Part shown: piece by piece, positions 33,673-42,879 of the stretch
How the letters are laid out: every line of letters begins with the position of its first letter
How positions within the stretch are numbered: the first letter of the stretch is position 1
Assembly (NCBI RefSeq): GCF_023150065.1
Contig: NZ_JAKLLN010000004.1
Coordinates: 124,001-188,000 of the forward strand
Source of the DNA: Zoogloea sp.
GTDB lineage: Bacteria; Pseudomonadota; Gammaproteobacteria; Burkholderiales; Rhodocyclaceae
Direction: 5' to 3'
Length of the DNA stretch: 64,000 nucleotides
Notes under the pieces: model-generated
Told to the model about the DNA's origin: nothing
Databases searched by the model: none
What the model saw: only the letters and a program-made list of their open reading frames with translations
Made by a program: the position numbers and the translations under genes

Positions 33673-34416
33673 TCAGTCGGTGATGCCGGCGACGATGCAC
33701 TCCCGTGCCTGGCGGGCGAGGGTCTTGCGGTCGGGTATTTCGATCACTGACAGGGGTTCGCCGACGGTCAGTCGGGCGACGATTGCCGGCTCCGCCACGA
33801 TCGCCCTCAGGCTGTCGAGCAGGCTCAGATCTCCGTCGTAGGCCGGCGCCCGGGTGTATTGTCCGTCGGGCTGGCGATAGGCGATGGCGATGGGCTGCAG
33901 CGGTGCTGCGGCGTCGATGGCTGCCTGCAGCAAGGCTCCGTGAAAACCCAGCACATGGCTGCCGTCGGTGGTGGTGCCTTCGGGAAAGACCGTGACGTGA
34001 CGCCCTTGCTTGAGGAGGCTGGTGATCTCTCCGTTGACCACACGGGCGTGGCCGCGGCTGCCACGGCGCAGGAAGACGGTGTCGTGCCTTGCAGCCAGCC
34101 AGCCGGCCAGCGGCCATTCACGCACCTCGGCCTTGGACACGAAGGCCGTCGGGAAGGCGGCGTTGAGCACGAAGATGTCCAGCCACGACACGTGGTTGGC
34201 CACGATCAGGCTGCCGGGGCCGACAAAGGGAGCGTCCGTGTTCAGACGGATGCCGAGGATCTTCAGCAGGCGGGCCGACCAGCGCTGGCGGAGTTCGAGT
34301 TGCCGTGAGGGCTGAACAAAGGGAACGAGCAGGGCGGTGAGCATCACCGCCGCCAGCAGGTGAGCGGCCAGAGAGGCGTAGCGGGTGAGGCGCTGGAGGC
34401 GGTGGGCGGGTTTCAG
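33673..34416 (-). CDS. olsA: 1-acyl-glycerol-3-phosphate/lyso-ornithine-lipid acyltransferase (PlsC/OlsA-like)
   Basis: About 247 aa with an N-terminal membrane segment, the HX4D motif NHVSWLDIF, the FPEGTTTDG motif and a conserved-looking tail. No ATG, GTG or TTG occurs between the upstream stop and the first span; the most likely start is CTG 34416, which overlaps the olsB stop (CTGA), or a shorter GTG/ATG form at 34347/34344. Next to the OlsB-like gene, the probable role is adding the second acyl chain to lyso-ornithine lipid, a phosphorus-free membrane lipid. General phosphatidic acid synthesis is the alternative. Confidence 0.75.
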   Translation of the reverse strand: MKPAHRLQRLTRYASLAAHLLAAVMLTALLVPFVQPSRQLELRQRWSARLLKILGIRLNTDAPFVGPGSLIVANHVSWLDIFVLNAAFPTAFVSKAEVREWPLAGWLAARHDTVFLRRGSRGHARVVNGEITSLLKQGRHVTVFPEGTTTDGSHVLGFHGALLQAAIDAAAPLQPIAIAYRQPDGQYTRAPAYDGDLSLLDSLRAIVAEPAIVARLTVGEPLSVIEIPDRKTLARQARECIVAGITD

Positions 34417-35171
34417 TCCTTGCGTCCCATGAAGTGTTTGGCGTAACGGGCATCGAGCCGGGATACCGGCAGCAGGATGGGCAGGTCGGCCGTGTTGAAG
34501 TCGGGGTCCCAGGCCGGTTCGCCGCAGATCCAGGCGCCCGCTCGCAGGTAGCCCTTGATCAGGGGCGGGGTGTCGGCATCGAGATCCTGGCGCAGGGCCT
34601 GCAGCGGCAGCGGGGTGCGCGGGAACATGCGGTACTCGAGCGGGCACAGGTGCTCTTCCTTCAAACGATTATACAGACTGGCCGCAGCGTGCCCGCCGTC
34701 GGCCATGCTGATCGAGGCGCAGCCGATCAGGTAGTCGTAGCTGTTTTCCAGCATGTAGCGGGCCAGCCCTGCCCATAGCAGGGTGATGACGGCACCGGAG
34801 CGGTAGTCGGCGTCGATGCACGAACGGCCGATCTCGACCATGCGGCCACGCAGGTGGCGCAGGCGGGTCAGGTCGAACTCGTTTTCGGAGTAGTAGCTGC
34901 CGACCTCCCGGGCCGACGCCGGGGACAGGATGCGGTAGGTGCCGACGATGCGCCCGGCGTCCTCGTCGCGGACGATCAGGTGATCGCAGAAGGCGTCGTA
35001 GAGATCCCGGTCGACGCCCGGGACGCGGGTGGGCAGGCGGGCGCCCATCTCCTCGCCAAAAACCCGGTAGCGCAGCTTCTGGGCTTCCAGGATCTCGGTC
35101 GGGCAGGTGGCCAGACCGACATGCAGGTTGCGGCCCGGGCGTTGGGTGCTTCGTTGTTCCTTTTGCAGCAT
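34413..35171 (-). CDS. olsB: Ornithine-acyl-ACP N-acyltransferase (OlsB-like)
   Basis: A 252-aa GNAT-fold protein. The typical OlsB opening is seen (ILEAQKLRYRVFGEEMGARL, DAFCDHLIVRD), followed by IVGTYRILSP and the MVEIGRSCID block, and it ends FMGRKD. OlsB transfers a 3-hydroxyacyl chain to the amino group of ornithine, the first step of ornithine lipid synthesis. The downstream PlsC-like gene fits OlsA and overlaps this stop. Neighbours do not show whether it is phosphate regulated; no Pho box was identified. Confidence 0.85.
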   Translation of the reverse strand: MLQKEQRSTQRPGRNLHVGLATCPTEILEAQKLRYRVFGEEMGARLPTRVPGVDRDLYDAFCDHLIVRDEDAGRIVGTYRILSPASAREVGSYYSENEFDLTRLRHLRGRMVEIGRSCIDADYRSGAVITLLWAGLARYMLENSYDYLIGCASISMADGGHAAASLYNRLKEEHLCPLEYRMFPRTPLPLQALRQDLDADTPPLIKGYLRAGAWICGEPAWDPDFNTADLPILLPVSRLDARYAKHFMGRKD

Positions 35172-35268
35172 GGCGGAATCCTCAGGGGGTTTCCGCCATT
35201 GTGGAAATGCTGCATTGCGTTACCGTGAAGGGGTGATGACGGGCTCATGACGCCGCCCGCCGGCAGCC

Positions 35269-35727
35269 TCAGCGGGTGACGCGGGTGTTGCGGCCGTCCT
35301 GGAGCAGGCGCACGCGCTCGCCGGGTACAAAGTTCTCGCCGCCGTCTTCCTGCACGATGGCCAGCATCTCGCCGTTGTCCATCTTGAGGGTGACTTCAAC
35401 GCCCTGCTTGCGAGTCATGCCTTCTTCTGCAGCGGCACCCGCCAGACCACCGACGACGGCACCCACCACCGCTGCAATGTTGGCGCCCTTGCCGCCGCCC
35501 ACGGTGCTGCCGGCGATGCCGCCGACGGCAGCACCGGCAACCGTGCCGATGGGGGAGTTGGTGCCTTCGAGCTTGACCGGGCGCACGCCTTCGATCACTC
35601 CCATGCGCACGCTCATCACGCGGCGGGCTTCGGTGCGCTCGTAGTCACCCCCGCCGAGGCCGGAGGCGCAGCCGGTGATGGTTACTGCGGCAAGGAGGGC
35701 GAGGCTGATATTGAGAAGTCGCATCAT
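35269..35727 (-). CDS. Glycine-zipper outer-membrane lipoprotein (SlyB/Pcp-like)
   Basis: A 152-aa lipoprotein. ATG 35727 is preceded by AAAGGA and gives a leader with the lipobox TITG-C (Cys20). The middle holds a long glycine-zipper helix (GAAVGGIAGSTVGGG and GAVVGGLAGAAAEEG), a hallmark of SlyB-type proteins that help keep the outer membrane stable. The C-terminus is a small beta domain. It follows the kinase gene by 8 bases and is probably in the same operon. Confidence 0.9.
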   Translation of the reverse strand: MMRLLNISLALLAAVTITGCASGLGGGDYERTEARRVMSVRMGVIEGVRPVKLEGTNSPIGTVAGAAVGGIAGSTVGGGKGANIAAVVGAVVGGLAGAAAEEGMTRKQGVEVTLKMDNGEMLAIVQEDGGENFVPGERVRLLQDGRNTRVTR

Positions 35728-35735
35728 GTTTCCTT

Positions 35736-36671
35736 TCACCAAAGTCGTGTTCCGAAAGCTGCCCGGTAGGCATCCCCGATCTCGTCGCGGGAGGGGGCGT
35801 GGTTCTGTCCGCCCCGGCTGGCAATCTTGATGGCACCCATCACCGAGGCGAGGCGCCCGGTCTGTTCCCAGTCCATGCCGTGTTCGATGCCATAGAGCAG
35901 ACCGGCCCGGTAGGCATCGCCGCAGCCGGTGGGGTCTTCCAGGGCAGTGGGCTGGGCGCAGGGAATGTCGAATTTACGCCCATTGGCGTGGATTTCCGAG
36001 CCTTCGCCGCCCTTGGTCACGATCAGGGCGCCGACCTCGCCGGCCAGGGATTCGATGCTGCGGCCTGTGCGCTCGCACAGCAGGCGTGCCTCGTAGTCGT
36101 TGACCGCGCAGTAGTCTGCCAGTTGCAGGCAGTGCAGCAACTCTTCGCCATTGAACATGGGCAGGCCCTGGCCCGGATCGAAGATGAAGGGGATGCCGGC
36201 CTCGGCGAACTGGCGGGCGTGCTCGAGCATGCCCTCGCGCCCGTCCGGTGCCACGATGCCCAGGCTGACGCCGCGGCTGTGGGGCACTTCGTTGCGGTGG
36301 GAGTGCACCATGGCGCCCGGGTGGAAGGCGGCGATCTGGTTGTCGTCCAGATCGGTGGTGATGAAGCACTGGGCGGTGAAGGTGCCGGGGATCTGGGTGA
36401 CGTGGGTGCGGGGCAGGCCAAGACGGTCGAGGCGCTCGAGGTAGGGGCCGGCGTCGTCGCCGACGGTCGCCATGATCAGCGGGTCACCGCCCAGCAGCTT
36501 CAGGTTGTAGGCGATGTTGCCGGCGCAGCCACCGAACTCCCGGCGCATCTCGGGCACCAGGAAGGAGACGTTGAGGATGTGGATCTGCTCGGGGAGGATG
36601 TGATTGCGGAAGCGGTCATGGAAAACCATGATCGCGTCGTAGGCGATGGAACCGCAGATGAGCGTGGACAT
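35736..36671 (-). CDS. PfkB-family carbohydrate/adenosine kinase
   Basis: A 311-aa ribokinase-fold kinase. ATG 36671 begins MSTLICGSIAYDAI; a start 39 bases earlier lacks support. The PfkB marks are FGGCAGNIAYNLKLLGG near residue 50 and DPTGCGDAYRAGLLYG near 255, where Asp is the catalytic base and the glycines form the anion hole. Betaproteobacterial homologues at this place near prmA and accBC are usually called adenosine kinase or carbohydrate kinase. Substrate cannot be settled by sequence. Confidence 0.88.
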   Translation of the reverse strand: MSTLICGSIAYDAIMVFHDRFRNHILPEQIHILNVSFLVPEMRREFGGCAGNIAYNLKLLGGDPLIMATVGDDAGPYLERLDRLGLPRTHVTQIPGTFTAQCFITTDLDDNQIAAFHPGAMVHSHRNEVPHSRGVSLGIVAPDGREGMLEHARQFAEAGIPFIFDPGQGLPMFNGEELLHCLQLADYCAVNDYEARLLCERTGRSIESLAGEVGALIVTKGGEGSEIHANGRKFDIPCAQPTALEDPTGCGDAYRAGLLYGIEHGMDWEQTGRLASVMGAIKIASRGGQNHAPSRDEIGDAYRAAFGTRLW

Positions 36672-36761
36672 GGGGCGGGTCGGCGAAAGTGAAGGGTTGT
36701 ATCGGGGCACGGCCCGGTGGATCTGCGTCTGGCGTGATCCGCTCCGGCCGGGCGGGGTTTG

Positions 36762-38291
36762 TCAGGGGTAGAAGGCGTAGACCCGGTAGCCGGCGGCGGC
36801 CACGCCGGGTGCCTCGAAAGCCACCCGGATGGCGGTCTCGCCCCGCGCCGGGAAGGCATCTTTGGGCGCATCGGCCGGCAGCCATTGGGCGGGCTCCAGG
36901 ACGCGCCGCACCAGGGCCTTGTCGCGGGCGTCGGTGAGGGTGATCTCCACGTGGGGCCAGGCCTGCTGGAATTCGGCCCGGTTGCGCAGGGTGGCGTGCA
37001 GGGTGAAGTAGGCCTCGCGGCTGGCGTCGGGCTGGATGTCCGAGCTCTCGATGGCGATGTCGGCGGCGTGACGGGGCAGGGGAAGATCGCAGCCGAGGCC
37101 GGCGCACAGACTTTCCAGGGCGGGGCGCAGCTGGGGTGAGGACAGGGCGATCTCGTTGCGGAAGACCAGCGCGCCCTGGGCCAGCACCCCCAGGGTCAGC
37201 AGGGTGGCTGCAGCTGCCCACAGGGCCTGGCCGAGTGCCGGGCTGCGGGTTTCCTCCTGCGGGTCAGCTGTATCGCTGTCGTCCTCATCTTCGTCCTCGA
37301 CGGTGTCGGCGGTGCCTGCCGGGGAGGCTGCAGCGGTGATGCTGTCGAGCTGAGGCTCCGGCGTATGGGGCGGGGTCAGCGCCTCGCTGGCATGTCCCGG
37401 GTCCCGGGTGTGGATCAGGGTGTCGAAGTCGATGGGGGCTTCGCTGCCTGCCGTCTCCGGCGGGAGATCAAAGTCCGGGGAGGCGCCCTGTGCCGGGCGG
37501 GTGTCGGTCAGTGCGTCGGGGTGGGCGTCCAGGTCCAGCGACAGGGAGTCGGGGATGGGCAGCTTGCCCAGCAGGGCGGCTTCGTCGAAGGACGGGGAGG
37601 AAGCTCCGTCCGGCGGCGGCTCGAAGGCCGGAATCTCGTCAAAACTCGGGAAGGCCTCGTCCGGAAAGGCTTCAGCGGGGAGGGCTTCCGCCGGAGTTGG
37701 AGCGTCCTGCGGTGTGTCTGCGGCTTCGGGCGGCCACGCCTCTGCGCTGATTTCGCCCACCGGCTCGCGGCGATCGGTCTCGTCGAACAAAGCCGCCGGG
37801 TGGGGTGGGGTGTCCGTCAGCGCCTGGTCCTCTTCCAGCAGCAGGACGTCGGTGACCTCGGCCATGTCCGTGTCGGCGGGCTGTGGCGGGGTGTCGTCCG
37901 GCAGGGGCGCGTCTGACAGAGGGGCGTCCGGGAGGGCAGCGCCGAATTCGATGAGCGGTTCTGCATCCCACTCCGTCTCGACGGCCTGCTGGAGGTCGAG
38001 GGGTTCGGGCTGGATGGTGTCAGCGGCGATGGGAGGCCCGCCGTCGTGGGGCTCGAAGCGTTCCGCCGGGTCGGTGAGCTCAGTGGGCTTCTCTTCCAGG
38101 ACGAAGAGCGCCGTTCCGCCCGCAGGCGGCGGTAGATGCGGATGGGCCGGAATACCCTCGTCGACCAGGGTCTCGAGAGCATTGAAGGCATGCTGGCACT
38201 GACCGCAGCGCACGCGCCCCTGGCGGGCGCGCAGCTGCTCGGGGCGCACCCGGAAGGTGGTGGAACACTCCGGGCAGCGCGCCAGGATCAT
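36762..38291 (-). CDS. Zinc-ribbon and DUF3426 membrane protein
   Basis: A 509-aa protein. The N-terminus is an MJ0042-type zinc ribbon: CPECSTTF, then about 20 residues later VRCGQC. A long acidic, Pro/Asp/Glu-rich low-complexity linker runs to about residue 340. One membrane span follows at about 355-375 and the C-terminal DUF3426 domain lies at about 375-505. Homologues sit next to prmA in many betaproteobacteria; the function is unknown. Its ATG overlaps the prmA stop (ATGA). Confidence 0.88.
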   Translation of the reverse strand: MILARCPECSTTFRVRPEQLRARQGRVRCGQCQHAFNALETLVDEGIPAHPHLPPPAGGTALFVLEEKPTELTDPAERFEPHDGGPPIAADTIQPEPLDLQQAVETEWDAEPLIEFGAALPDAPLSDAPLPDDTPPQPADTDMAEVTDVLLLEEDQALTDTPPHPAALFDETDRREPVGEISAEAWPPEAADTPQDAPTPAEALPAEAFPDEAFPSFDEIPAFEPPPDGASSPSFDEAALLGKLPIPDSLSLDLDAHPDALTDTRPAQGASPDFDLPPETAGSEAPIDFDTLIHTRDPGHASEALTPPHTPEPQLDSITAAASPAGTADTVEDEDEDDSDTADPQEETRSPALGQALWAAAATLLTLGVLAQGALVFRNEIALSSPQLRPALESLCAGLGCDLPLPRHAADIAIESSDIQPDASREAYFTLHATLRNRAEFQQAWPHVEITLTDARDKALVRRVLEPAQWLPADAPKDAFPARGETAIRVAFEAPGVAAAGYRVYAFYP

Positions 38292-39190
38292 GACACCGCC
38301 GGCTCCGGCCGGTCGCCTTCAAGGCGAACCCAGCCTTCGTGGGTGGCGCCAACGCGCAGCGCGATGTAGGGGGCGTAGGCGTCGATGACGTCCTGGGCCT
38401 GGGCCTCCAGAACCCCCGACAGGGCCAGCTTGCCGCCAGGGGCGACGCGGGCCGCCAGCAGTGGGGCGAGCATCTTGAGGGGGTTGGTCAGGATGTTGGC
38501 AACCACTCGCTGGAAGGTACCGTCGAGGGGCTTGGCGGAAACCTGCAGGTGCAGGCTCACATTATTGTTGGCGGCATTGTCGGCGGCGGTTTCGACAGCC
38601 TTCTCGTCGATGTCTACGCCGGTGACTTCGCCCGCCCCGAGCTTGACTGCGGCGATGGCCAGGATGCCGGAGCCGCAGCCGTAGTCGAGCACGCTGACGC
38701 CCGGCTGGATTTCGGTGGTCAGCCACTCGAGGCACAGGCGGGTGGTCGGATGCGACCCGGTGCCGAAGGCCATGCCTGGATCGAGGATCAGGTTGATGGC
38801 ACTGGCGTCGGGGGATTCGTGCCACGAGGGCACGATCCACAGGCGGTCGGTGATGCGGATCGGGTCGAACTGGCTCTGGGTGAGCTGCACCCAGTTCTGT
38901 TCTTCCACCTCCTCGATGGTGAAGGGCGGCACGGCGGCGAGCCCCGCGGCGGCCGTGGCGGTGGCCAGGGCCTTGGCGAGGTCGGTGTCGGTGTCGAACA
39001 GGGCGATGACGCGGCTGTGGTCCCACAGGCTGGCCGGGGACATGCCGGGTTCGCCGAACTGGGGCTTTTCAGCCTCGGTGCCGGCGTCGGCGTCGTCGAT
39101 GCTCACCGACAGGGCGCCATGCTCCATCAGCGCTTCGGAGAGGGCTTCGGCGCGGCGCGCGTCAGCCTGCAGGATGACCGAAATCCACAT
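38288..39190 (-). CDS. prmA: Ribosomal protein L11 methyltransferase
   Basis: A 300-aa methyltransferase that trimethylates ribosomal protein L11. The small N-terminal domain leads to PGMAFGTGSHPTTRLCLEWL, a PrmA hallmark, then SAM motif I SVLDYGCGSGILAIA and VTGVDIDEKAV, and the NILTNPL motif. Full family length. Its ATG overlaps the accC stop (ATGA), so the two are translationally coupled. Confidence 0.97.
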   Translation of the reverse strand: MWISVILQADARRAEALSEALMEHGALSVSIDDADAGTEAEKPQFGEPGMSPASLWDHSRVIALFDTDTDLAKALATATAAAGLAAVPPFTIEEVEEQNWVQLTQSQFDPIRITDRLWIVPSWHESPDASAINLILDPGMAFGTGSHPTTRLCLEWLTTEIQPGVSVLDYGCGSGILAIAAVKLGAGEVTGVDIDEKAVETAADNAANNNVSLHLQVSAKPLDGTFQRVVANILTNPLKMLAPLLAARVAPGGKLALSGVLEAQAQDVIDAYAPYIALRVGATHEGWVRLEGDRPEPAVS

Positions 39191-40551
39191 CAGTTCTTGC
39201 TGACCTCGTTGCGCCCCGCCAGCTTGTGCTCCAGGTAGTGGATGCTGGTGCCGCCTTCGACGAAGCGGGCATCGAGCATCAGCTCCTGGTGCAGCGGGAT
39301 GTTGGTCTTGATACCTTCGACAAGCATTTCGGACAGGGCGATGCGCATGCGGCGGATGGCCTGGTCACGGGTGTCGCCGTAGGCGATCAGCTTGCCGATC
39401 ATCGAGTCGTAGTGCTGGGGCACGGTGTAGCCGTTGTAGACATGGGAGTCCACGCGGATGCCGGGGCCACCGGGCACGTGCCAGTTACCGATCTTGCCTG
39501 GGCAGGGGGTGAACTTGAACGGGTCTTCAGCGTTGATGCGGCACTCGATGGCGTGGCCGCGGAACTCGATGTCCTTCTGCTTGTAGCGCAGCTTCTGGCC
39601 GGCGGCGACGCGGATCTGCTCCTGCACGATGTCCACGCCGGTGATCAGCTCGGTGACCGGGTGCTCGACCTGGACCCGGGTGTTCATCTCGATGAAGTAG
39701 AACTCGCCGTTCTCGTAGAGGAACTCGAAGGTGCCGGCGCCCCGGTAGCCGATCTTGCGGCAGGCCTCGGCGCAGCGCTCGCCGATGCGCAGGATGTGGC
39801 GGCGTTCGATGCCCGGTGCCGGGGCTTCCTCGATGACCTTCTGGTGGCGGCGCTGCATGGAGCAGTCGCGCTCGCCCAGGTGGATGGCATTGCCATGCTG
39901 GTCGGCGAGGATCTGGATCTCCACGTGACGCGGGTTTTCCAGGAACTTCTCCATGTAAACCATGGGGTTGCCGAAGAAGGCGCCGGCCTCGGAGCGGGTC
40001 GTGGTGACGGCGTTGAGCAGCGCGGCCTCGGTGTGCACCACGCGCATGCCGCGTCCGCCGCCGCCGCCGGCGGCCTTGATGATCACCGGGTAGCCGATGG
40101 CCCGGGCGATCTTGACGATCTCCTTGGGGTCGTCGGGCAGAGCGCCTTCGGAGCCGGGCACGCAGGGCACGCCGGCGGCCTTCATAGCGTCCTTGGCCGA
40201 CACCTTGTCGCCCATCAGGCGGATGGTCTCGGCGCGGGGGCCGATGAAGACGAAGCCGGATTGCTCGACCCGTTCGGCGAAGTCGGCGTTTTCGGAGAGG
40301 AAGCCGTAGCCGGGGTGGATGGCTTCTGCATCGGTGACCTCGGCCGCGGAGATGAGCGCGGGGATGTTGAGGTAGCTCAGCGCGGACGAGGCCGGGCCGA
40401 TGCACACGGACTCGTCGGCGAGCTTCACGTACTTGGCCTCGGCGTCGGGCTCGGAGTGAACGGCGACGGTCTTGATGCCTAGCTCACGGCAGGCCCGCAG
40501 CACGCGCAGGGCGATCTCGCCCCGGTTGGCAATGAGGATCTTCTCGAACAT
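39190..40551 (-). CDS. accC: Biotin carboxylase subunit of acetyl-CoA carboxylase
   Basis: A 453-aa biotin carboxylase that carboxylates biotin on AccB at the expense of ATP, the first half of the acetyl-CoA carboxylase reaction. ATG 40551 opens at the canonical [17 protein letters not shown]; another ATG lies two codons upstream. The ATP-grasp loop is [12 protein letters not shown] and the active site includes [14 protein letters not shown]. Full length with no broken motifs. It lies 8 bases after accB. Confidence 0.98.
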   Translation of the reverse strand: MFEKILIANRGEIALRVLRACRELGIKTVAVHSEPDAEAKYVKLADESVCIGPASSALSYLNIPALISAAEVTDAEAIHPGYGFLSENADFAERVEQSGFVFIGPRAETIRLMGDKVSAKDAMKAAGVPCVPGSEGALPDDPKEIVKIARAIGYPVIIKAAGGGGGRGMRVVHTEAALLNAVTTTRSEAGAFFGNPMVYMEKFLENPRHVEIQILADQHGNAIHLGERDCSMQRRHQKVIEEAPAPGIERRHILRIGERCAEACRKIGYRGAGTFEFLYENGEFYFIEMNTRVQVEHPVTELITGVDIVQEQIRVAAGQKLRYKQKDIEFRGHAIECRINAEDPFKFTPCPGKIGNWHVPGGPGIRVDSHVYNGYTVPQHYDSMIGKLIAYGDTRDQAIRRMRIALSEMLVEGIKTNIPLHQELMLDARFVEGGTSIHYLEHKLAGRNEVSKN

Positions 40552-40559
40552 GGCCATGC

Positions 40560-41012
40560 TCAGCCGATGATGAACAGGGGTTCGCCAAACTCCACGGGCT
40601 CGCCGTTCTCGACCAGGATGGCCTTGATGACGCCAGCGGCGTCGGCCTCGATCTCGTTCATCAGCTTCATGGCTTCGATGATGCACAGGGGTTCGCCGGC
40701 AGACACGCTCTGGCCGACCTCAGCCAGGGGCTTGCCGCCCGGGGCGCTGGAGCGGTAGAAGGTGCCGACCATGGGCGACTTGACCACATGGCCTTCGGGC
40801 AGGGTCGGTTCGGTGCTCGCAGCGGGTGCGGCGGCGGCCGGTGCAGCAGCAACCGGTGCGGCGGCGGGGGCGTGGGCCACGTAGCTCACCGGCGCGGGGC
40901 CGGCGATGTGCTTGGCGATGCGGACTTTCTCCTCGCCTTCGGTGACTTCCAGCTCGGAGATGCCCGATTCCTGGACCAGGTCGATCAATTTCTTGAGCTT
41001 GCGAAGATCCAT
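40560..41012 (-). CDS. accB: Biotin carboxyl carrier protein
   Basis: A 150-aa carrier. The N-terminal region starts [18 protein letters not shown], an Ala/Pro-rich flexible linker covers about residues 45-70, and the biotinyl domain carries the biotinylated lysine in EAMKLMNE. It shuttles carboxybiotin between AccC and the AccAD transferase. It is translated with accC and lies 58 bases after aroQ. Confidence 0.98.
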   Translation of the reverse strand: MDLRKLKKLIDLVQESGISELEVTEGEEKVRIAKHIAGPAPVSYVAHAPAAAPVAAAPAAAAPAASTEPTLPEGHVVKSPMVGTFYRSSAPGGKPLAEVGQSVSAGEPLCIIEAMKLMNEIEADAAGVIKAILVENGEPVEFGEPLFIIG

Positions 41013-41070
41013 AGTATTCCCCTTGATATATGCGGCAGCCCGCCGGACGGCGGGCCTGCCTGTGTCTGGT

Positions 41071-41568
41071 TTAGCCGCGCTCGGCGCGGAGACGGGAGAG
41101 GGCGAACTCGAGAGCGAGTTGATAGCCCTGGGCTCCCAGCCCGCAGATCACCCCGACAGCCTTGTCGGAAAAATACGAGTGGTGACGGAAGGGCTCGCGG
41201 GCGTGGACGTTGGATAGATGCACTTCGACGAACGGAATGGCGACGCCGGCGAGGGCGTCGCGCAGGGCCACGCTGGTGTGGGTGTAGGCCGCCGGATTGA
41301 TGACGATGAAGTTGACGCCTTCGGTGGCGGCGGCCTGCACCCGGTCGATCAATTCGCCTTCGTGATTGCTCTGGAAGGACTCCAGCAGCACCCCATCGGC
41401 CTTGGCCCGACTTTCCATGGCTTCATGGATGTCGGCAAGCGTGGTAAGCCCGTAGATGCCGGGTTCCCGGCGACCGAGCAGATTGAGGTTGGGACCATGC
41501 AGAACGAGAATGCGGTTCTGGGGAAGGTCCTCTGCGGTGGCTTCCTGGGGGCGTTTTTTCCGCGTCAT
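41071..41568 (-). CDS. aroQ: Type II 3-dehydroquinate dehydratase
   Basis: A 165-aa shikimate-pathway enzyme. The active-site loop with Arg and catalytic Tyr is [13 protein letters not shown], and the substrate-contact blocks [12 protein letters not shown] and [20 protein letters not shown] are intact. About 18 extra residues precede the usual start of the fold ([10 protein letters not shown]), so a shorter start is possible. It lies upstream of accB as in many betaproteobacteria. Confidence 0.97.
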   Translation of the reverse strand: MTRKKRPQEATAEDLPQNRILVLHGPNLNLLGRREPGIYGLTTLADIHEAMESRAKADGVLLESFQSNHEGELIDRVQAAATEGVNFIVINPAAYTHTSVALRDALAGVAIPFVEVHLSNVHAREPFRHHSYFSDKAVGVICGLGAQGYQLALEFALSRLRAERG

Positions 41569-41628
41569 GTGTGCAAGTTTGCCGTAGTTTGACGCAATTT
41601 GTCCACCGCGCGGGGCTGCGGCAGGCGC

Positions 41629-42174
41629 TCAGCCCTTGCTGAGTTCGGCCAGTTTGCGGTCGAGTTCTTCTTCCGAAAGCATGCCCAGCTTGACCAGGCT
41701 GATGTTGCCCTTGCGATCAAGGATAAGGGTGAAAGGAAGGCCCTGGGAGGCGTTGCCAAGCTCTTCGGTCAGGCCGACGACCGATGGCGAGGCGATCACC
41801 AGGGGGTAGGCCACCTTCTGGGCGGCCTGGAAATCGATCACGTTCTTCGGGGTGTCGATGCTGATGCCGACAAACTGGACGCCCTTGTCGGCATATTTGC
41901 GGCTCAAGGCCGAAAAAGCCGGAATTTCCTTGCGGCAGGGGGGGCACCAGGTAGCCCAGAAGTTCACCACCAGCACCTTGCCCTGCCATTGGGCCAGGGG
42001 CTGCTGCTTGCCCGTGGTGTCGGGCAGGTCGAGGGCCATCAGTTTGCCCACCGCGGCGTTCAGGGCTGGTGTGACGGGAGGGGAGGAGGGGCTTTGACGG
42101 GCTGCATACAGGCCGGCTGCACCGGCTGCAAAAGCGACGATGACGACCAGAAGAAAGCGGATTCCACGTTTCAT
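41629..42174 (-). CDS. TlpA-family thioredoxin-like protein
   Basis: A 181-aa protein with an N-terminal membrane anchor (LLVVIVAFAAGAAGLYAA) and a periplasmic thioredoxin fold carrying the redox pair in FWATWCPPCRKEIPAF. The family reduces periplasmic disulfides, for example in cytochrome c maturation. ATG 42174 overlaps the stop of the upstream gene (ATGA). It lies 60 bases before aroQ in the same direction. Confidence 0.92.
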   Translation of the reverse strand: MKRGIRFLLVVIVAFAAGAAGLYAARQSPSSPPVTPALNAAVGKLMALDLPDTTGKQQPLAQWQGKVLVVNFWATWCPPCRKEIPAFSALSRKYADKGVQFVGISIDTPKNVIDFQAAQKVAYPLVIASPSVVGLTEELGNASQGLPFTLILDRKGNISLVKLGMLSEEELDRKLAELSKG

Positions 42175-42797
42175 GGGGGGAGTTCGGCAGGGGCCGGTGT
42201 TTCGTTGATGAGGGCTTCGACGACGGAGAGGCGCGCCCGTTCCATCTGACGCGATCCGTGGGCGCCGCGGCGGTGCAGGCGTTCCACGTCCGGCGAGTAG
42301 ATGCGCAGCTTGACCGGCACATCGTCCCAGTCGAAGACGAGGATCGCCTCGGGGCCTTCGGGCTGGTTGCGGCGGGGCTCCCGGTGCTCGTAGGCCACGT
42401 CGTTGTTGAGGAAGAAGATCTCCACCTCCTTGGCGCTTTCCGGGAAGAGGTCGATCTCCACGTCAGAGTAGCGTCCGGCGGTGCCTTCCAGCACGGCGCC
42501 GGTCAGATAGGGGCGGAAGGCTTCCAGCTCGCGCATGATCTCTGCGGCGGCGACGCGCATGGCGTGCTGGCGTTCCAGGTGCTCGTCGTCCTGGAAAACG
42601 GCCAGGTAGGTGCGGACCTCGGCCTCGATCTCGGCGTTGTTGGGCAGCTCGTCGGCATTGACGGCGCCCAGCTGGCGGGCGGCCTTGCGCTTGGCAAAGC
42701 CATAGTCGGTGATGCCGTCCTCGGCGATCATGCGGGCTGCCAGGGCGGCGATCTCACGGCGCAGGTTGCTGCGATGGGGAACGGCAGGGCGCGGCAT
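42171..42797 (-). CDS. Conserved hypothetical protein, nucleotidyltransferase-like
   Basis: A 208-aa protein without a leader or membrane span. The segment LEGTAGRYSDVEIDLF resembles the glycine-to-acidic-pair core of minimal nucleotidyltransferases, and an acidic strand VFDWDDVPVKLRIY follows 50 residues later. The N-terminal half is helical and charged (AARMIAEDGITDYGFAKRKA). I know no function; I recall it as a conserved neighbour of tlpA and mpl in this group of bacteria. It diverges from mpl across 82 bases. Confidence 0.65.
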   Translation of the reverse strand: MPRPAVPHRSNLRREIAALAARMIAEDGITDYGFAKRKAARQLGAVNADELPNNAEIEAEVRTYLAVFQDDEHLERQHAMRVAAAEIMRELEAFRPYLTGAVLEGTAGRYSDVEIDLFPESAKEVEIFFLNNDVAYEHREPRRNQPEGPEAILVFDWDDVPVKLRIYSPDVERLHRRGAHGSRQMERARLSVVEALINETPAPAELPP

Positions 42798-42879
42798 GGG
42801 CGGTCGGAGCTCCCCGTTCGATTAGAATGCCAACCATTCTACACACGACTATTGCGGCGCTGTTTCTGCCTTCCGGACT

